A stretch of DNA of 8,630 nucleotides from Rickettsiales bacterium (GCA_027489915.1 JAIXZB010000096.1:1-8630), one strand, 5' to 3'; numbered from the stretch's first letter, positions 1 through 7,552 are shown. Numbers and translations: made by a program. The notes: generated by a model from the sequence alone, not told the origin.

Positions 1-1466
1 CGCTGAGCAACCGTTATATTACCGACAGATTTTTGCCTGATAAGGCGATTGATTTGATGGATGAGGCATCGAGCCGTTTGCGGATGGAGGTGGATAGCAA
101 GCCTGAGGCGCTGGATGAAATGGATAGGAAGCTGATTCAGTTGCGCATTGAGCGTGAGGCGCTGAAGAAGGAATCCGACAATGCATCGCGGGAGCGGCTC
201 AAGAAGCTGGAAGATGAAATTTCGCAGCTTGAGACGGAAACGGCGACCATGGGGCTTGCGTGGCAGGCGGAAAAATCGCGCCTGACGGAAGGTCGTCAGT
301 TGAGCGAGCAGATTGATGCGGCGCGCACGGAGTTTGCGCAGGCGCAGCAGAAGGGCGATTTGACCCGCGCTTCGGAGCTGTTTTACGGCGTGATACCTGA
401 GCTTGAGAAAAAGCTGAAGGCAGCAGAGAACGAGAAGAGTGTGGCTGGAAGTGTGGTGCGTGAAACCGTGCGCGAGAGCGACATTGCAGCGATTGTTTCG
501 CGCTGGACGGGTGTGCCTGTTGAGAAAATGTTAGAAGGTGAGCGCGATAAATTATTGCAAATGGAAGCGCTTATTGGTGCGCGTGTGGTGGGGCAGGAAG
601 ATGCGGTGAAGGCCGTGGCATCTGCTGTGCGGCGCGCACGTGCAGGGCTGAAAGACCCTAACCGCCCGATAGGTTCGTTTTTGTTTTTGGGGCCAACGGG
701 TGTGGGGAAAACCGAGCTGACCAAAGCGCTTGCGGGGTTCATGTTTGATGATGATTCGGCGATGATTCGCATGGATATGAGTGAGTACATGGAGAAGCAT
801 TCGGTGGCACGGCTGATTGGTGCGCCTCCTGGCTATGTTGGGTATGATCAGGGTGGGGCGCTGACTGAGGCCGTGCGCAGAAGGCCGTATCAGGTGATTT
901 TATTTGATGAGGTGGAGAAGGCGCACCCCGATGTGTTCAATATTTTGCTGCAGGTGCTCGATGATGGACGCCTGACCGATGGGCAGGGACGCACGGTGGA
1001 TTTTCGTAACACGATTATTGTGCTGACGAGTAATTTGGGTGCGCAGTTTATTGCAGATGTACCTGACGGTAAGAGCGTGGACACAGTGCGTGAAGACGTG
1101 ATGGGTGTGGTGCGCCAAGCTTTCCGCCCTGAGTTTTTGAACCGTTTGGATGATATTATTCTATTCCACCGCTTGCGGCGCGATCAGATGGGGGCGATTG
1201 TAGATATTCAACTACGCGGGCTGGAGCGCATGCTGAACGACCGCCAGATTACCCTGACGCTGGATACGCAGGCGCGCGATTGGTTGGCGGATAAGGGCTA
1301 TGATGCGGTATATGGGGCGCGGCCACTCAAGCGCGTGATTCAGAAACAGGTGCAGGACAGGCTGGCGACATTGCTGCTGGAAGGTGCGATTGTGGATGGT
1401 GACACCGTGCAGGTGGTAGGTACAGATTTGGGGCTGCATATTGGGAAGGTGGAGAGGGTTGCTTAG
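1..1466 (+). CDS. clpB: ATP-dependent chaperone ClpB, C-terminal part (5' end outside window)
   Basis: Hsp100-family AAA+ disaggregase. As a cytosolic hexamer it threads aggregated proteins through its pore together with DnaK/DnaJ/GrpE. The frame is open from the first complete codon (base 3), so the TTG at 33 is internal; about 487 codons are visible against roughly 860 in the family, so the N domain and most of NBD1 lie to the left. Numbering from base 3: the NBD1 end (DKAIDLMDEA) near residues 13-22, then a charged coiled-coil M domain to about 145, which separates ClpB from ClpA/ClpC. NBD2 follows, with Walker A GPTGVGKT at 230-237 (bases 690-713), pore loop GYVGY near 277-281, Walker B ILFDE ending at Glu303, sensor-1 LTSN, arginine finger in FRPEFLNR, and sensor-2 GARPLKR near 438-444. 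All key NBD2 residues are intact. The stop (TAG, 1464-1466) is five bases from the stop of the convergent gene. Confidence 0.97.
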   Translation, partial: LSNRYITDRFLPDKAIDLMDEASSRLRMEVDSKPEALDEMDRKLIQLRIEREALKKESDNASRERLKKLEDEISQLETETATMGLAWQAEKSRLTEGRQLSEQIDAARTEFAQAQQKGDLTRASELFYGVIPELEKKLKAAENEKSVAGSVVRETVRESDIAAIVSRWTGVPVEKMLEGERDKLLQMEALIGARVVGQEDAVKAVASAVRRARAGLKDPNRPIGSFLFLGPTGVGKTELTKALAGFMFDDDSAMIRMDMSEYMEKHSVARLIGAPPGYVGYDQGGALTEAVRRRPYQVILFDEVEKAHPDVFNILLQVLDDGRLTDGQGRTVDFRNTIIVLTSNLGAQFIADVPDGKSVDTVREDVMGVVRQAFRPEFLNRLDDIILFHRLRRDQMGAIVDIQLRGLERMLNDRQITLTLDTQARDWLADKGYDAVYGARPLKRVIQKQVQDRLATLLLEGAIVDGDTVQVVGTDLGLHIGKVERVA

Positions 1467-1471
1467 GCACT

Positions 1472-3109
1472 CTAAATACTTCTGCTCGCGTTATTGAACG
1501 GCCTGCTCGCAAGGTATTGCTGAGACTGATCGCTTATTCCAATTTCGTTATATAATTCGAGCGCGCCTCTGACGATTTCGGATGCTTCGGTTTTATTTCC
1601 TTTGTCGAAATTATACAGCGCTTCGTTGCGGAGATCATTTAATGTGGCAATGCGGTTTGCGATTGCGTCGCGAGTGGCGTGAGGGATGAGAAGCGGAAAT
1701 TTCATATCGGCTTGTTGTTTGATGGTTGGGTGTGCCGACATGCCGTTTGCCTTGCCGTTGTTCAATTCGGTGAGTAACGTGAGCAGGGTTTTTCGGGTAT
1801 CTTCTGAGGGGGATTCGAGCAATACTACAGATTCGGTGGGGCGGGATTTGTCTGGTAGGACAGGGTGAGTTAGGCGTTGTGCCATGTGTGACAGGGCTTC
1901 AATTGGTGCTAGTGTGTCGGTTATTGTTTTGCGCTCGGCTTGTGAGGCCAATTGCGCCGTAAAGCCTGTTTGGTCTGGAGTGATCTTGGGCGCAGGTTGT
2001 GGCGCTGGTTTGGGGTGTATATGCTCATATTGAGCGTAATTATTGATGATTTCTTTTGCTATATACTCGCCAGCATCGGGGCTTTGAGCGCGGGCATGCA
2101 TAAATTTTTCCAGTATAGTGAGCAGATGTTGAGCCATATCTGCGCGTAGTATGATGCTTCCTTCTCGTGTGAGCTTGAGTGGTGCGGCATCTGGGAATTG
2201 AGGGCGTATAAATCGTTCGATGCTTAATCTTAATGTTTCGTTGCTTACCAAGGGGTTGGTGATAGTGGCTTGCATTTTAGAGGATGATTTATCGTTGGTG
2301 GTGATGCTGATGCCCGATATTTCTTCCATGAATTGATAGAGGGTAGGATGGGTGTGTTTTAGCGCTGCGTTTTCGCTATCGCCGCCTATGACTTGGATAC
2401 AATAGCGGGTGCCATGAGAGCTGCCGAGGGCTTGAATAGTTTTCATGCGGGCGTTAATTGCGTTGACGGTGCTTTCTGGTAAGTCGAGTGATTCTGGCAC
2501 TGTGTGCGCTTTAATTGTGGCGTTGAGTGCAGCGTCGTTTTCGGGCAGGTAATGGTTAAAGCCGTGGCAAAGCGCAGGCTGTAGAATGGCCGAATCCTCT
2601 TTATTGAAGTGGTAAGGCGGTGCACTTGCAGCCAAAATATGATGTGCGGCGTTGAAAGTATTATGAAGAATGAATTCACTTAAGTCGCGTTTTTTCAGCG
2701 CTTCATTTAGTCGATTTGCGGGAGATTTTTGTTCGGATTCTAAGCGAGCACGTTCATTGTAAAGTGTTTTGGCAATGACGCTGAGTCTGGATTGTGATCC
2801 TTGTGCGGGGGTTAGGAAAATATGTCCTGTGACTGGGTCTTGATGGGTTTCGACAAAGCTCTTATTACGCTGGGCATTTGTTAAACTAAGTGTGTCTTCC
2901 ACATAAGAATTAATGTGGTGTGTAATGAACTTGGCTTCGGCATTATTTGAGACGTACCATCGGCTGTTAGGTGCAAAGCTACTCATGGTACCTGATAGAA
3001 CCATTGCGGCAGAGGCAAGGTAATCGATAGCCTCGCTGTAATCGGCAGACTGATTGCCCTTGAGGTTGCGGTAGCCTTTGAGTGTGGGATTTGGTTTTTC
3101 TGGTGCCAT
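1472..3109 (-). CDS. Hypothetical protein, 545 aa, no recognised family
   Basis: I do not recognise this protein. It is a long uninterrupted frame encoding a soluble-looking product: no signal peptide, no obvious membrane segment, many Asn, Thr, His and Ala residues, and mostly helix-like sequence. A Pro-rich linker (PKPAPQPAPK) near residues 364-373 seems to divide an N-terminal region of about 360 residues from a C-terminal region of about 170. ATG 3109 is the first possible start: an in-frame TAA lies about 12 codons upstream with no ATG, GTG or TTG between. No Shine-Dalgarno is visible (bases before the start read TTACAGCAGCAT). Hand-counted lines are about 40-48% GC, against 52% for a clpB line and 65% for one line of the M23 gene. 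It converges tail-to-tail on clpB with five bases between stops. The length of the frame makes it probably real; its function is unknown. Confidence 0.75.
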   Translation of the reverse strand: MAPEKPNPTLKGYRNLKGNQSADYSEAIDYLASAAMVLSGTMSSFAPNSRWYVSNNAEAKFITHHINSYVEDTLSLTNAQRNKSFVETHQDPVTGHIFLTPAQGSQSRLSVIAKTLYNERARLESEQKSPANRLNEALKKRDLSEFILHNTFNAAHHILAASAPPYHFNKEDSAILQPALCHGFNHYLPENDAALNATIKAHTVPESLDLPESTVNAINARMKTIQALGSSHGTRYCIQVIGGDSENAALKHTHPTLYQFMEEISGISITTNDKSSSKMQATITNPLVSNETLRLSIERFIRPQFPDAAPLKLTREGSIILRADMAQHLLTILEKFMHARAQSPDAGEYIAKEIINNYAQYEHIHPKPAPQPAPKITPDQTGFTAQLASQAERKTITDTLAPIEALSHMAQRLTHPVLPDKSRPTESVVLLESPSEDTRKTLLTLLTELNNGKANGMSAHPTIKQQADMKFPLLIPHATRDAIANRIATLNDLRNEALYNFDKGNKTEASEIVRGALELYNEIGISDQSQQYLASRPFNNASRSI

Positions 3110-3138
3110 ATGCTGCTGTAATCCATTGTTTTCATATG

Positions 3139-3147
3139 GTTATAGCA
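3139..3147 (-). promoter_or_regulatory. Possible extended -10 promoter for the 545-aa gene
   Basis: On the - strand the bases read TGCTATAAC, which is an extended -10 (TG-N-TATAAC) matching the consensus hexamer at five of six positions. It sits about 30 bases before ATG 3109 and would give a leader of roughly 23 bases. No good -35 is present at the expected spacing, which an extended -10 can tolerate. Placement in the 180-base gap ahead of the gene supports it, but the call rests on a short motif. Confidence 0.3.
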
Positions 3148-3289
3148 GGTAAGTGTTAAGATTGTGTGATGGTTAGGGCTGCGCCTTTGTTGCGGTATTG
3201 ATGAAGGCGAAGCCATTGTTATGGGTAAGGATTTGTGGCTTTATATTGGGAAGGTGGGGGGCGTAATTTAACATTTTTACCCCATAATA

Positions 3290-4086
3290 TTAAAAGGCTT
3301 TTATAAAATAGAGAGAGCACTCCTTGCTTGTGACAGAAAGACGGTAGCTTGCGTTTAGGTCGTTGTTGGCCGATGATCCGTCATCGGCTGAAGCACAGGT
3401 ATCTGCCCACATTTTTGCTATAATTTTGCCGCGGGCGGGTTTGCCATCATCGAGTTTGGTGTCGATATTCCACGCCTCTTCGGGACTTAAAAGCTGAACC
3501 ATACCTGCCCAACCATCGGGTCCGGGGCCGCCGAATTTGAAAAAGTTGCCATAATCCAGCGCGTAATCTACGCCGCTGCCACCAAAAACTCCCGCATAAT
3601 GGGCTGTCCATGTTCCCTGAGAAATCTTTGTAATCGGGCATTGGTACCAATAGTGTGATGGGCAACACCCCCACTACCAGCAAGTCCAGTGTAACTTCCT
3701 TCCACAAGACCAGCTAAAGCCAGTTGACGCCAGAACTGAAAGCTCTCTCCAGATTCGCTGGCATTGGGTGACCATCCGTACACATTACCGTCCCCGTTAC
3801 CATCGCACGTGCCAGGTGTGGAAACAGCCGCTGCAGAATTGGTAACGCAATGAGAGGCATTTACCTGTCGTGTCCAGAAACGGGTGGCATTGTTCATATC
3901 GCCTGGGATGGCCATGTATTTATCGCGGAAGGTTTGTGTGGCTGCGACATAGCGGTTATAATCCGTACCTACGGAGCGCACTTCGGCGGCGCGGATGAGG
4001 GATTGGCCCGCTAGAATGCCACCTGTGAGGAGGCCTAGGATTACGAGTACGATGGAGAGTTCGACTAAGCTGAAGGCCTGTTTCAT
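3290..4086 (-). pseudogene. Type IV prepilin-like protein, interrupted by a one-base frameshift
   Basis: The N-terminus is a class III prepilin signal: a short leader MKQA, then FSLVELSIVLVILGLL, with Glu at +5 and a hydrophobic helix. Such proteins are cut and N-methylated by prepilin peptidase (PilD) and assemble as pilins or type II secretion pseudopilins. The family motif PGDMNNATRFW is at residues 61-71. The frame starting at 4086 reads correctly to Asn149-Ala150, then gives unrelated sequence and stops at 3568. A second - strand frame is open across the same site, reads PITKISQGTWTAHYAG and GNFFKFGGPGPDGWAG, and runs into the family-like tail SPEEAWNIDTKLDDGKP ending at 3290. One extra C in the CCC run (GGG on +, 3636-3638) would join them into one protein of about 265 residues. 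There is no Shine-Dalgarno before ATG 4086. The gene lies 35 bases after the hydrolase. Sequencing error and true gene decay both fit. Residue -1 is Ala where Gly is usual. Confidence 0.82.
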
Positions 4087-4121
4087 GTGTGAAACATAGC
4101 AAAAAGACGGGTATCATTCAA

Positions 4122-4952
4122 TCAGTGTTTTGTGTGGGCCTTGATAAAGGTGAAGGCATCTTCGTAGGCGCCGTGCTCAGCTAGGGTGAAGTGGTTAGCA
4201 TCGGGGTAGGTGCGGCGCTCTTTGGGTTCTTTTGCGGCGGCAAACAGGCGGGCGGAGTGGGATGCTGGGACTATCCAATCCTGATTGCCGTGCATGATGA
4301 AGAGGGGTGTGTTGACGCCTCCGATATGATCGATGGAGAGGAAGGTATCGCGCGCGAAATAACGCACGGGGTATAGGGGCCAGAGTTCTGCTCCGCGATC
4401 GACGACGGAGGTGAAGGGGGCTTCTAGCACCAATGCAGATTCGCCTTCGATGTTGGCGGCGACTTGGGTGGCAACACCGCTGCCGAGTGAATAGCCCCAT
4501 AGCACGAGTGGGGCATTTGGATGTTTTACGCGCAGGGCGTTGGTGAGGCGGATAGCATCCTCTACAATGGCTTTCTCGCTTGAGGTGCCGCTTGAGCCGG
4601 GGTAGCCACGGTATTCCATGGCAGCAACCGTGTAGCCTTGTTTTTGCAGATGGGGCAGGGCAAAGGTGAAGGCATGCAGGCCGCCGCCATTACCATGAAA
4701 ATACATCAGTAGTGGGGCGGTTGGTGCGCTGCTGCTATACCAATAGCGGATGCCGCTTGGGATGTTATCGGCAGAGGCGATGCGTGCTTCGGCGAAGCCT
4801 GTTAGGCCTGCTTCTTCGGGGTTTGTGGGGCCATCGAACGGCACGAATACAAAGCTGCGTTGGAAGATGATGAGTAGTATGCCTACTACTAGGTATACGA
4901 AGATAATGGCACAGAGCAGGCGCTTACACCAGCGGGGGATAGGGAGGCGCAT
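4122..4952 (-). CDS. Membrane-anchored alpha/beta hydrolase (BEM46/ABHD13-like)
   Basis: Serine hydrolase of the alpha/beta fold, 276 residues; the substrate is unknown, with esterase, thioesterase or lipase-like activity possible. Residues 11-31 form one hydrophobic segment after a basic N-terminus (RLPIPRWCKR), so the protein is probably anchored in the inner membrane with its catalytic domain outside the cytoplasm. The oxyanion-hole motif HGNGGG is at 86-91, the nucleophile elbow GYSLGSG gives Ser155, the acid is Asp225 in HGNQDWIVP, and the base is His254 in DANHF. The triad is therefore complete and in the right order. EYRGYPGSSG at 113-122 is typical of the BEM46/ABHD13 group. ATG 4952 follows the M23 stop by six bases, so the two genes form an operon. 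No strong Shine-Dalgarno is seen, so translation may be coupled to the gene before it. Confidence 0.93.
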   Translation of the reverse strand: MRLPIPRWCKRLLCAIIFVYLVVGILLIIFQRSFVFVPFDGPTNPEEAGLTGFAEARIASADNIPSGIRYWYSSSAPTAPLLMYFHGNGGGLHAFTFALPHLQKQGYTVAAMEYRGYPGSSGTSSEKAIVEDAIRLTNALRVKHPNAPLVLWGYSLGSGVATQVAANIEGESALVLEAPFTSVVDRGAELWPLYPVRYFARDTFLSIDHIGGVNTPLFIMHGNQDWIVPASHSARLFAAAKEPKERRTYPDANHFTLAEHGAYEDAFTFIKAHTKH

Positions 4953-4958
4953 GGGGTG

Positions 4959-6533
4959 CTAGCCGTTCTTTTTAGTGACTGCAATCGCGGCTTGGCTGGG
5001 GGAAGCTGCAGGTTTAGGTGAGGCCGGTTTGATAGGCGTGCCAAGTGCCTGCGAGCTGTTGGGTGCGAGGCGTGAGAATTGCGCTTTGGTGGCGCCCGTT
5101 TGGGCCCGGAAATTCTGCAGATCGCGACCAGCGAGGGCGGTTGCGGTATTGAATTTTTGTTGTGCGGGATTCACCTGCGCACCGTTTTGGTGGATTTCGT
5201 AATGTAAATGTGCGCCTGTTGACATGCCTGTGGAGCCAACATAGGCAATCACTTGGCCTTGTTTGACGCTTACACCCGGGCGGATGCCGCGCGCGATGCG
5301 GCTGGCATGGCCATAGGCGGTAGCATAGGTGCCGTTATGCTGGATTTTAACATAATTGCCGTAGCCACGGTTCCAGCCTGCAGTTTTGATGACGCCATCG
5401 CCTGCAGCGAGAATTGGTGTGCCGGTGGGGGCTGCGAAATCGATGCCGCGATGCATGCGGCCATAGCCTAAAATGGGGTGACGGCGCATGCCGAAGCCCG
5501 AGGAAATGCGGGCAGCATTCACGGGGGTGCGCAGGAGCGATTTTTTGACGCTTTGGCCGTTTGCTGTGTACCAGTTTTCAACGCCTGCACCGTTTTTGAA
5601 GCGGAAAATTTCGTGCACTTTGCCTTGCAGGGTGAGCTTGGCATAGGAGGCTTTGCCCGTGGCGCCCACGCGTCCATCGGCAGTGACATCGCGGGTGGTG
5701 AGGACTTCGATAGTATCTCCGGGGTGGATTTCGCGCTGGAAATCGACATCGTAGGAGAAGGCTTGCACCAGTTCGTTCATGGTGCCTGAGGGAATGCCTG
5801 CATCGTAGGCGGCCTGAAACAGGCTAGAGCGCACACGGCCCGTGGCGCGGCGTAACTCAGTTGTGGTAGGTTCCTTCACATTGGCGACGCTGAAGGAGCC
5901 ATCTTGCAAACGCTCCAACTCGACGGTGGAGAGGTTGGGGAGTTTGATGGCAAGTTCTTTCACCGCAGCGCGGTCGCCCACGGCTTCGTGACGGGCGAGC
6001 GTCATGGAGATGTTTTGGCCAACGCGCAATGAGCTGGGGTTGAATTGTTTGCGCAGTGCGGCGATGACGTTGTGGGCTTCCTGTTCCTGCACGTGCTGGG
6101 CGATGAGTACATCGAGCAGGGTATCGCCTGAGCTGACTTTGACGGCGACATCGCGAGGATAGACGGGGGCGAGGGAGGCGACTTCAACTTCTTTGAGTGC
6201 GGGTTTTTCGGGCGCTTTCGCAAGCAGTGGGCTTATGAGTTTATGGGTGGCGTCGCTTGCGTTTTCGGCCACTGTTATGGTGGTGCCTTTGTGGCGCGCT
6301 GCGAAGGTTTCGTATTGCGGGATGACGACCGAGCTTACGAGGAAGTTCATGAAGAATGAGGAGCCGACACCGAAAATGGCGCCGAGTGTGAACCAGTTGA
6401 AGCGGATGGATTTGACCTTTTTCTGCGCGATTTTTTGGGTGCGGGGTGGCACGGGGGCGGGCTTGAGCGCTGTGAGCGAGGAGCTTGTGTAAAGCGATGG
6501 TCGCTTGCGCGCCATTTTACGATTCACCACCAT
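4959..6533 (-). CDS. M23-family peptidoglycan DD-metalloendopeptidase, membrane-anchored
   Basis: Zinc metalloprotease of the MepM/LytM type, 524 residues, expected to cut peptidoglycan cross-links in the periplasm. A basic cytoplasmic N-terminus with a Lys/Arg-rich stretch (to about 46) is followed by a membrane segment at about 47-72. Residues 130-180 (VKVSSGDTLLDVLIAQH to RVGQNISMTL) resemble a LysM/OapA-like wall-binding module. The M23 domain spans about 343-456: HRGIDFAAPTGTP supplies zinc ligands His361 and Asp365, YGHA gives His409, and AHLHYEI gives His444, so the catalytic set is complete. The C-terminal 65 residues are a Pro/Ala/Ser/Gln-rich tail. ATG 6533 is favoured over the Met at codon 7 because AGAGGG (6539-6544) lies five bases upstream. 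The alpha/beta hydrolase follows six bases after the stop. A YebA/MepM-like role in wall growth is likely; a LytM-type activator is less likely because all the ligands are present. Confidence 0.95.
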   Translation of the reverse strand: MVVNRKMARKRPSLYTSSSLTALKPAPVPPRTQKIAQKKVKSIRFNWFTLGAIFGVGSSFFMNFLVSSVVIPQYETFAARHKGTTITVAENASDATHKLISPLLAKAPEKPALKEVEVASLAPVYPRDVAVKVSSGDTLLDVLIAQHVQEQEAHNVIAALRKQFNPSSLRVGQNISMTLARHEAVGDRAAVKELAIKLPNLSTVELERLQDGSFSVANVKEPTTTELRRATGRVRSSLFQAAYDAGIPSGTMNELVQAFSYDVDFQREIHPGDTIEVLTTRDVTADGRVGATGKASYAKLTLQGKVHEIFRFKNGAGVENWYTANGQSVKKSLLRTPVNAARISSGFGMRRHPILGYGRMHRGIDFAAPTGTPILAAGDGVIKTAGWNRGYGNYVKIQHNGTYATAYGHASRIARGIRPGVSVKQGQVIAYVGSTGMSTGAHLHYEIHQNGAQVNPAQQKFNTATALAGRDLQNFRAQTGATKAQFSRLAPNSSQALGTPIKPASPKPAASPSQAAIAVTKKNG

Positions 6534-6567
6534 GTTTTCCCTCTTGCATTCGTAACGTTTGCGTAAC

Positions 6568-6603
6568 CGTGCTCATTATATGAAATAATGAGTGCGATTA
6601 CTT
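6568..6603 (-). promoter_or_regulatory. Probable promoter of the M23 peptidase-hydrolase unit
   Basis: On the - strand a perfect TATAAT occupies 6575-6580, in the 185-base gap between the deaminase and the M23 gene. A start about seven bases downstream (near 6568) would leave a leader of about 34 bases that includes the AGAGGG ribosome site. The hexamer at the 17-base spacing (AAGTAA, 6598-6603) is a poor -35, so the promoter may be weak, use an activator, or use a different sigma factor. The -10 lies inside an 8-bp inverted repeat. Confidence 0.5.
6572..6592. repeat. Perfect 8-bp inverted repeat over the -10 box of the M23 promoter
   Basis: CTCATTAT (6572-6579), a five-base centre ATGAA, and ATAATGAG (6585-6592) form an exact inverted repeat. 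Its left arm and centre contain the TATAAT of the - strand. A dyad across a -10 is the usual position of a repressor operator, though AT-rich promoter sequence can form such a dyad by chance. As RNA it would make only a weak hairpin, and no T-run follows it, so it is not a terminator. Confidence 0.55.
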
Positions 6604-6718
6604 GCCGTTTTATTGCTGGAAATAGCGTATCTGTGACGCCTTAAGGAGGGACTATGGCCCTGCTTCGGCTGAAAATCAAGTGGATTTATAGAGATTTGGT
6701 TAATTTTGTGTCCAAGTT

Positions 6719-7552
6719 TTACTTGGTGAGGGGGCTAGATCTGCTCCATCCCTTAAGTTGGCCCATGGCAGTGCTGTCTGCATATACGGTAATGTCGGGG
6801 TGGAATTGTAGGGTAGTTGCGGGATTATGGGGGTTGTAATGCCCAGAGAGTAGTTGCGAGAGGGGTTTATGCTTGTGTGCGCCAGATGCAATGAGCGCAA
6901 TGGCCTGTGTGTGCTCCATGAGTGTTTGAAGGCCTACGGTGATTGCGTGGGTTGGCTGTGCTTCGGCGCTACTGAAATGATGGCTATTGGCGGCTAGTGT
7001 TTCAGGGCGAAGCGTTACTTCGCGGGTGTGGCTGAAGCGTTTTTCGCCTGGTTCGTTGAAGCCGATATGGCCATTTTGGCCGATACCTACAATCCACAGA
7101 TCAACAGGGGCAAGGGATTTGATGTGTGCTTCGTACTTCTCGCAGGCGCCGTGGGCGCTGGTGTTGGGCGGCAGATGCACGTGTAGTGGATTGGCGCCTA
7201 TTGGTTTGAGCAGGTTCTCCCATAGATAATGTGCGAACGAGTTTGGGTGATCGGGAGGAAGGTCTTTATATTCGTCGAGAGCCACGAACTGCACGCGGGA
7301 TACATCGACAGGGCGGCCAGATGCTTTACGCTCGTTTAATGTGTTGATGATATGCGCATATACGGGCTTGGGGGTGTCGCCTGTTGCAAGGCCAATAGTG
7401 GCGCTGGGCTTGGATTCGATAAGGGCGACGATGCGCTCGGCGAGTATGCGTGCTGCATCGGAAAAATCTTCATGCACTATCGCTTCGTGCTTTTTGCTGC
7501 CGAGCAATGCTGCGAGTTTGGGGCTGAGAAGTGCTGTGTTCATGCAAAGCAT
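6719..7552 (-). CDS. nagB: Glucosamine-6-phosphate deaminase-like protein (NagB family)
   Basis: Converts glucosamine-6-phosphate to fructose-6-phosphate and ammonia in the cytoplasm, linking amino-sugar or peptidoglycan recycling to glycolysis. It has 277 residues, within or slightly above the family range (about 240-270). Motifs in order: GLATGDTPKPVY at 54-65 (phosphate-binding loop), LDEYKDL at 92-98 with the proton-transfer Asp93, GIGQNGHIGFNEPG at 156-169 with His162 and Glu167, and ASGAHKHKP at 222-230 near the conserved active-site Lys. Position 160 is Asn where E. coli NagB has Asp141; NGHIGFNEPG is, from memory, a common form in other NagB proteins. The FNEPG motif separates it from 6-phosphogluconolactonase. 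ATG 7552 and ATG 7543 (codon 4) are both possible and neither has a clear Shine-Dalgarno. It follows the glycine-zipper gene by 46 bases on the same strand. Confidence 0.9.
   Translation of the reverse strand: MLCMNTALLSPKLAALLGSKKHEAIVHEDFSDAARILAERIVALIESKPSATIGLATGDTPKPVYAHIINTLNERKASGRPVDVSRVQFVALDEYKDLPPDHPNSFAHYLWENLLKPIGANPLHVHLPPNTSAHGACEKYEAHIKSLAPVDLWIVGIGQNGHIGFNEPGEKRFSHTREVTLRPETLAANSHHFSSAEAQPTHAITVGLQTLMEHTQAIALIASGAHKHKPLSQLLSGHYNPHNPATTLQFHPDITVYADSTAMGQLKGWSRSSPLTK

Noticed and set aside
33..35. TTG as the start of ClpB
   Set aside because: The frame is open to the left edge and the residues before it (LSNRYITDRF) belong to the conserved NBD1 end, so the gene is simply truncated by the window.
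2983..3216. A 77-codon - strand frame overlapping the start of the 545-residue gene
   Set aside because: It lies mostly inside the larger frame in another phase and has no ribosome site or recognisable sequence.
3257..3283. Imperfect hairpin GGGGCGTAA / TTACCCC downstream of the prepilin as a terminator
   Set aside because: One arm has a bulge, the stem is short and AT-rich in part, and no T-run follows on either strand.
3447..3707. An 86-codon - strand frame inside the prepilin region
   Set aside because: Its sequence has no pilin-like features. The pilin frame before the break and the frame reaching 3290 after it account for the region.
6712..6726. CCAAG-TTTTA-CTTGG inverted repeat at the end of the nagB-like gene as a terminator
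   Set aside because: The stem is only five base pairs, overlaps the stop codon and is not followed by a T-run.
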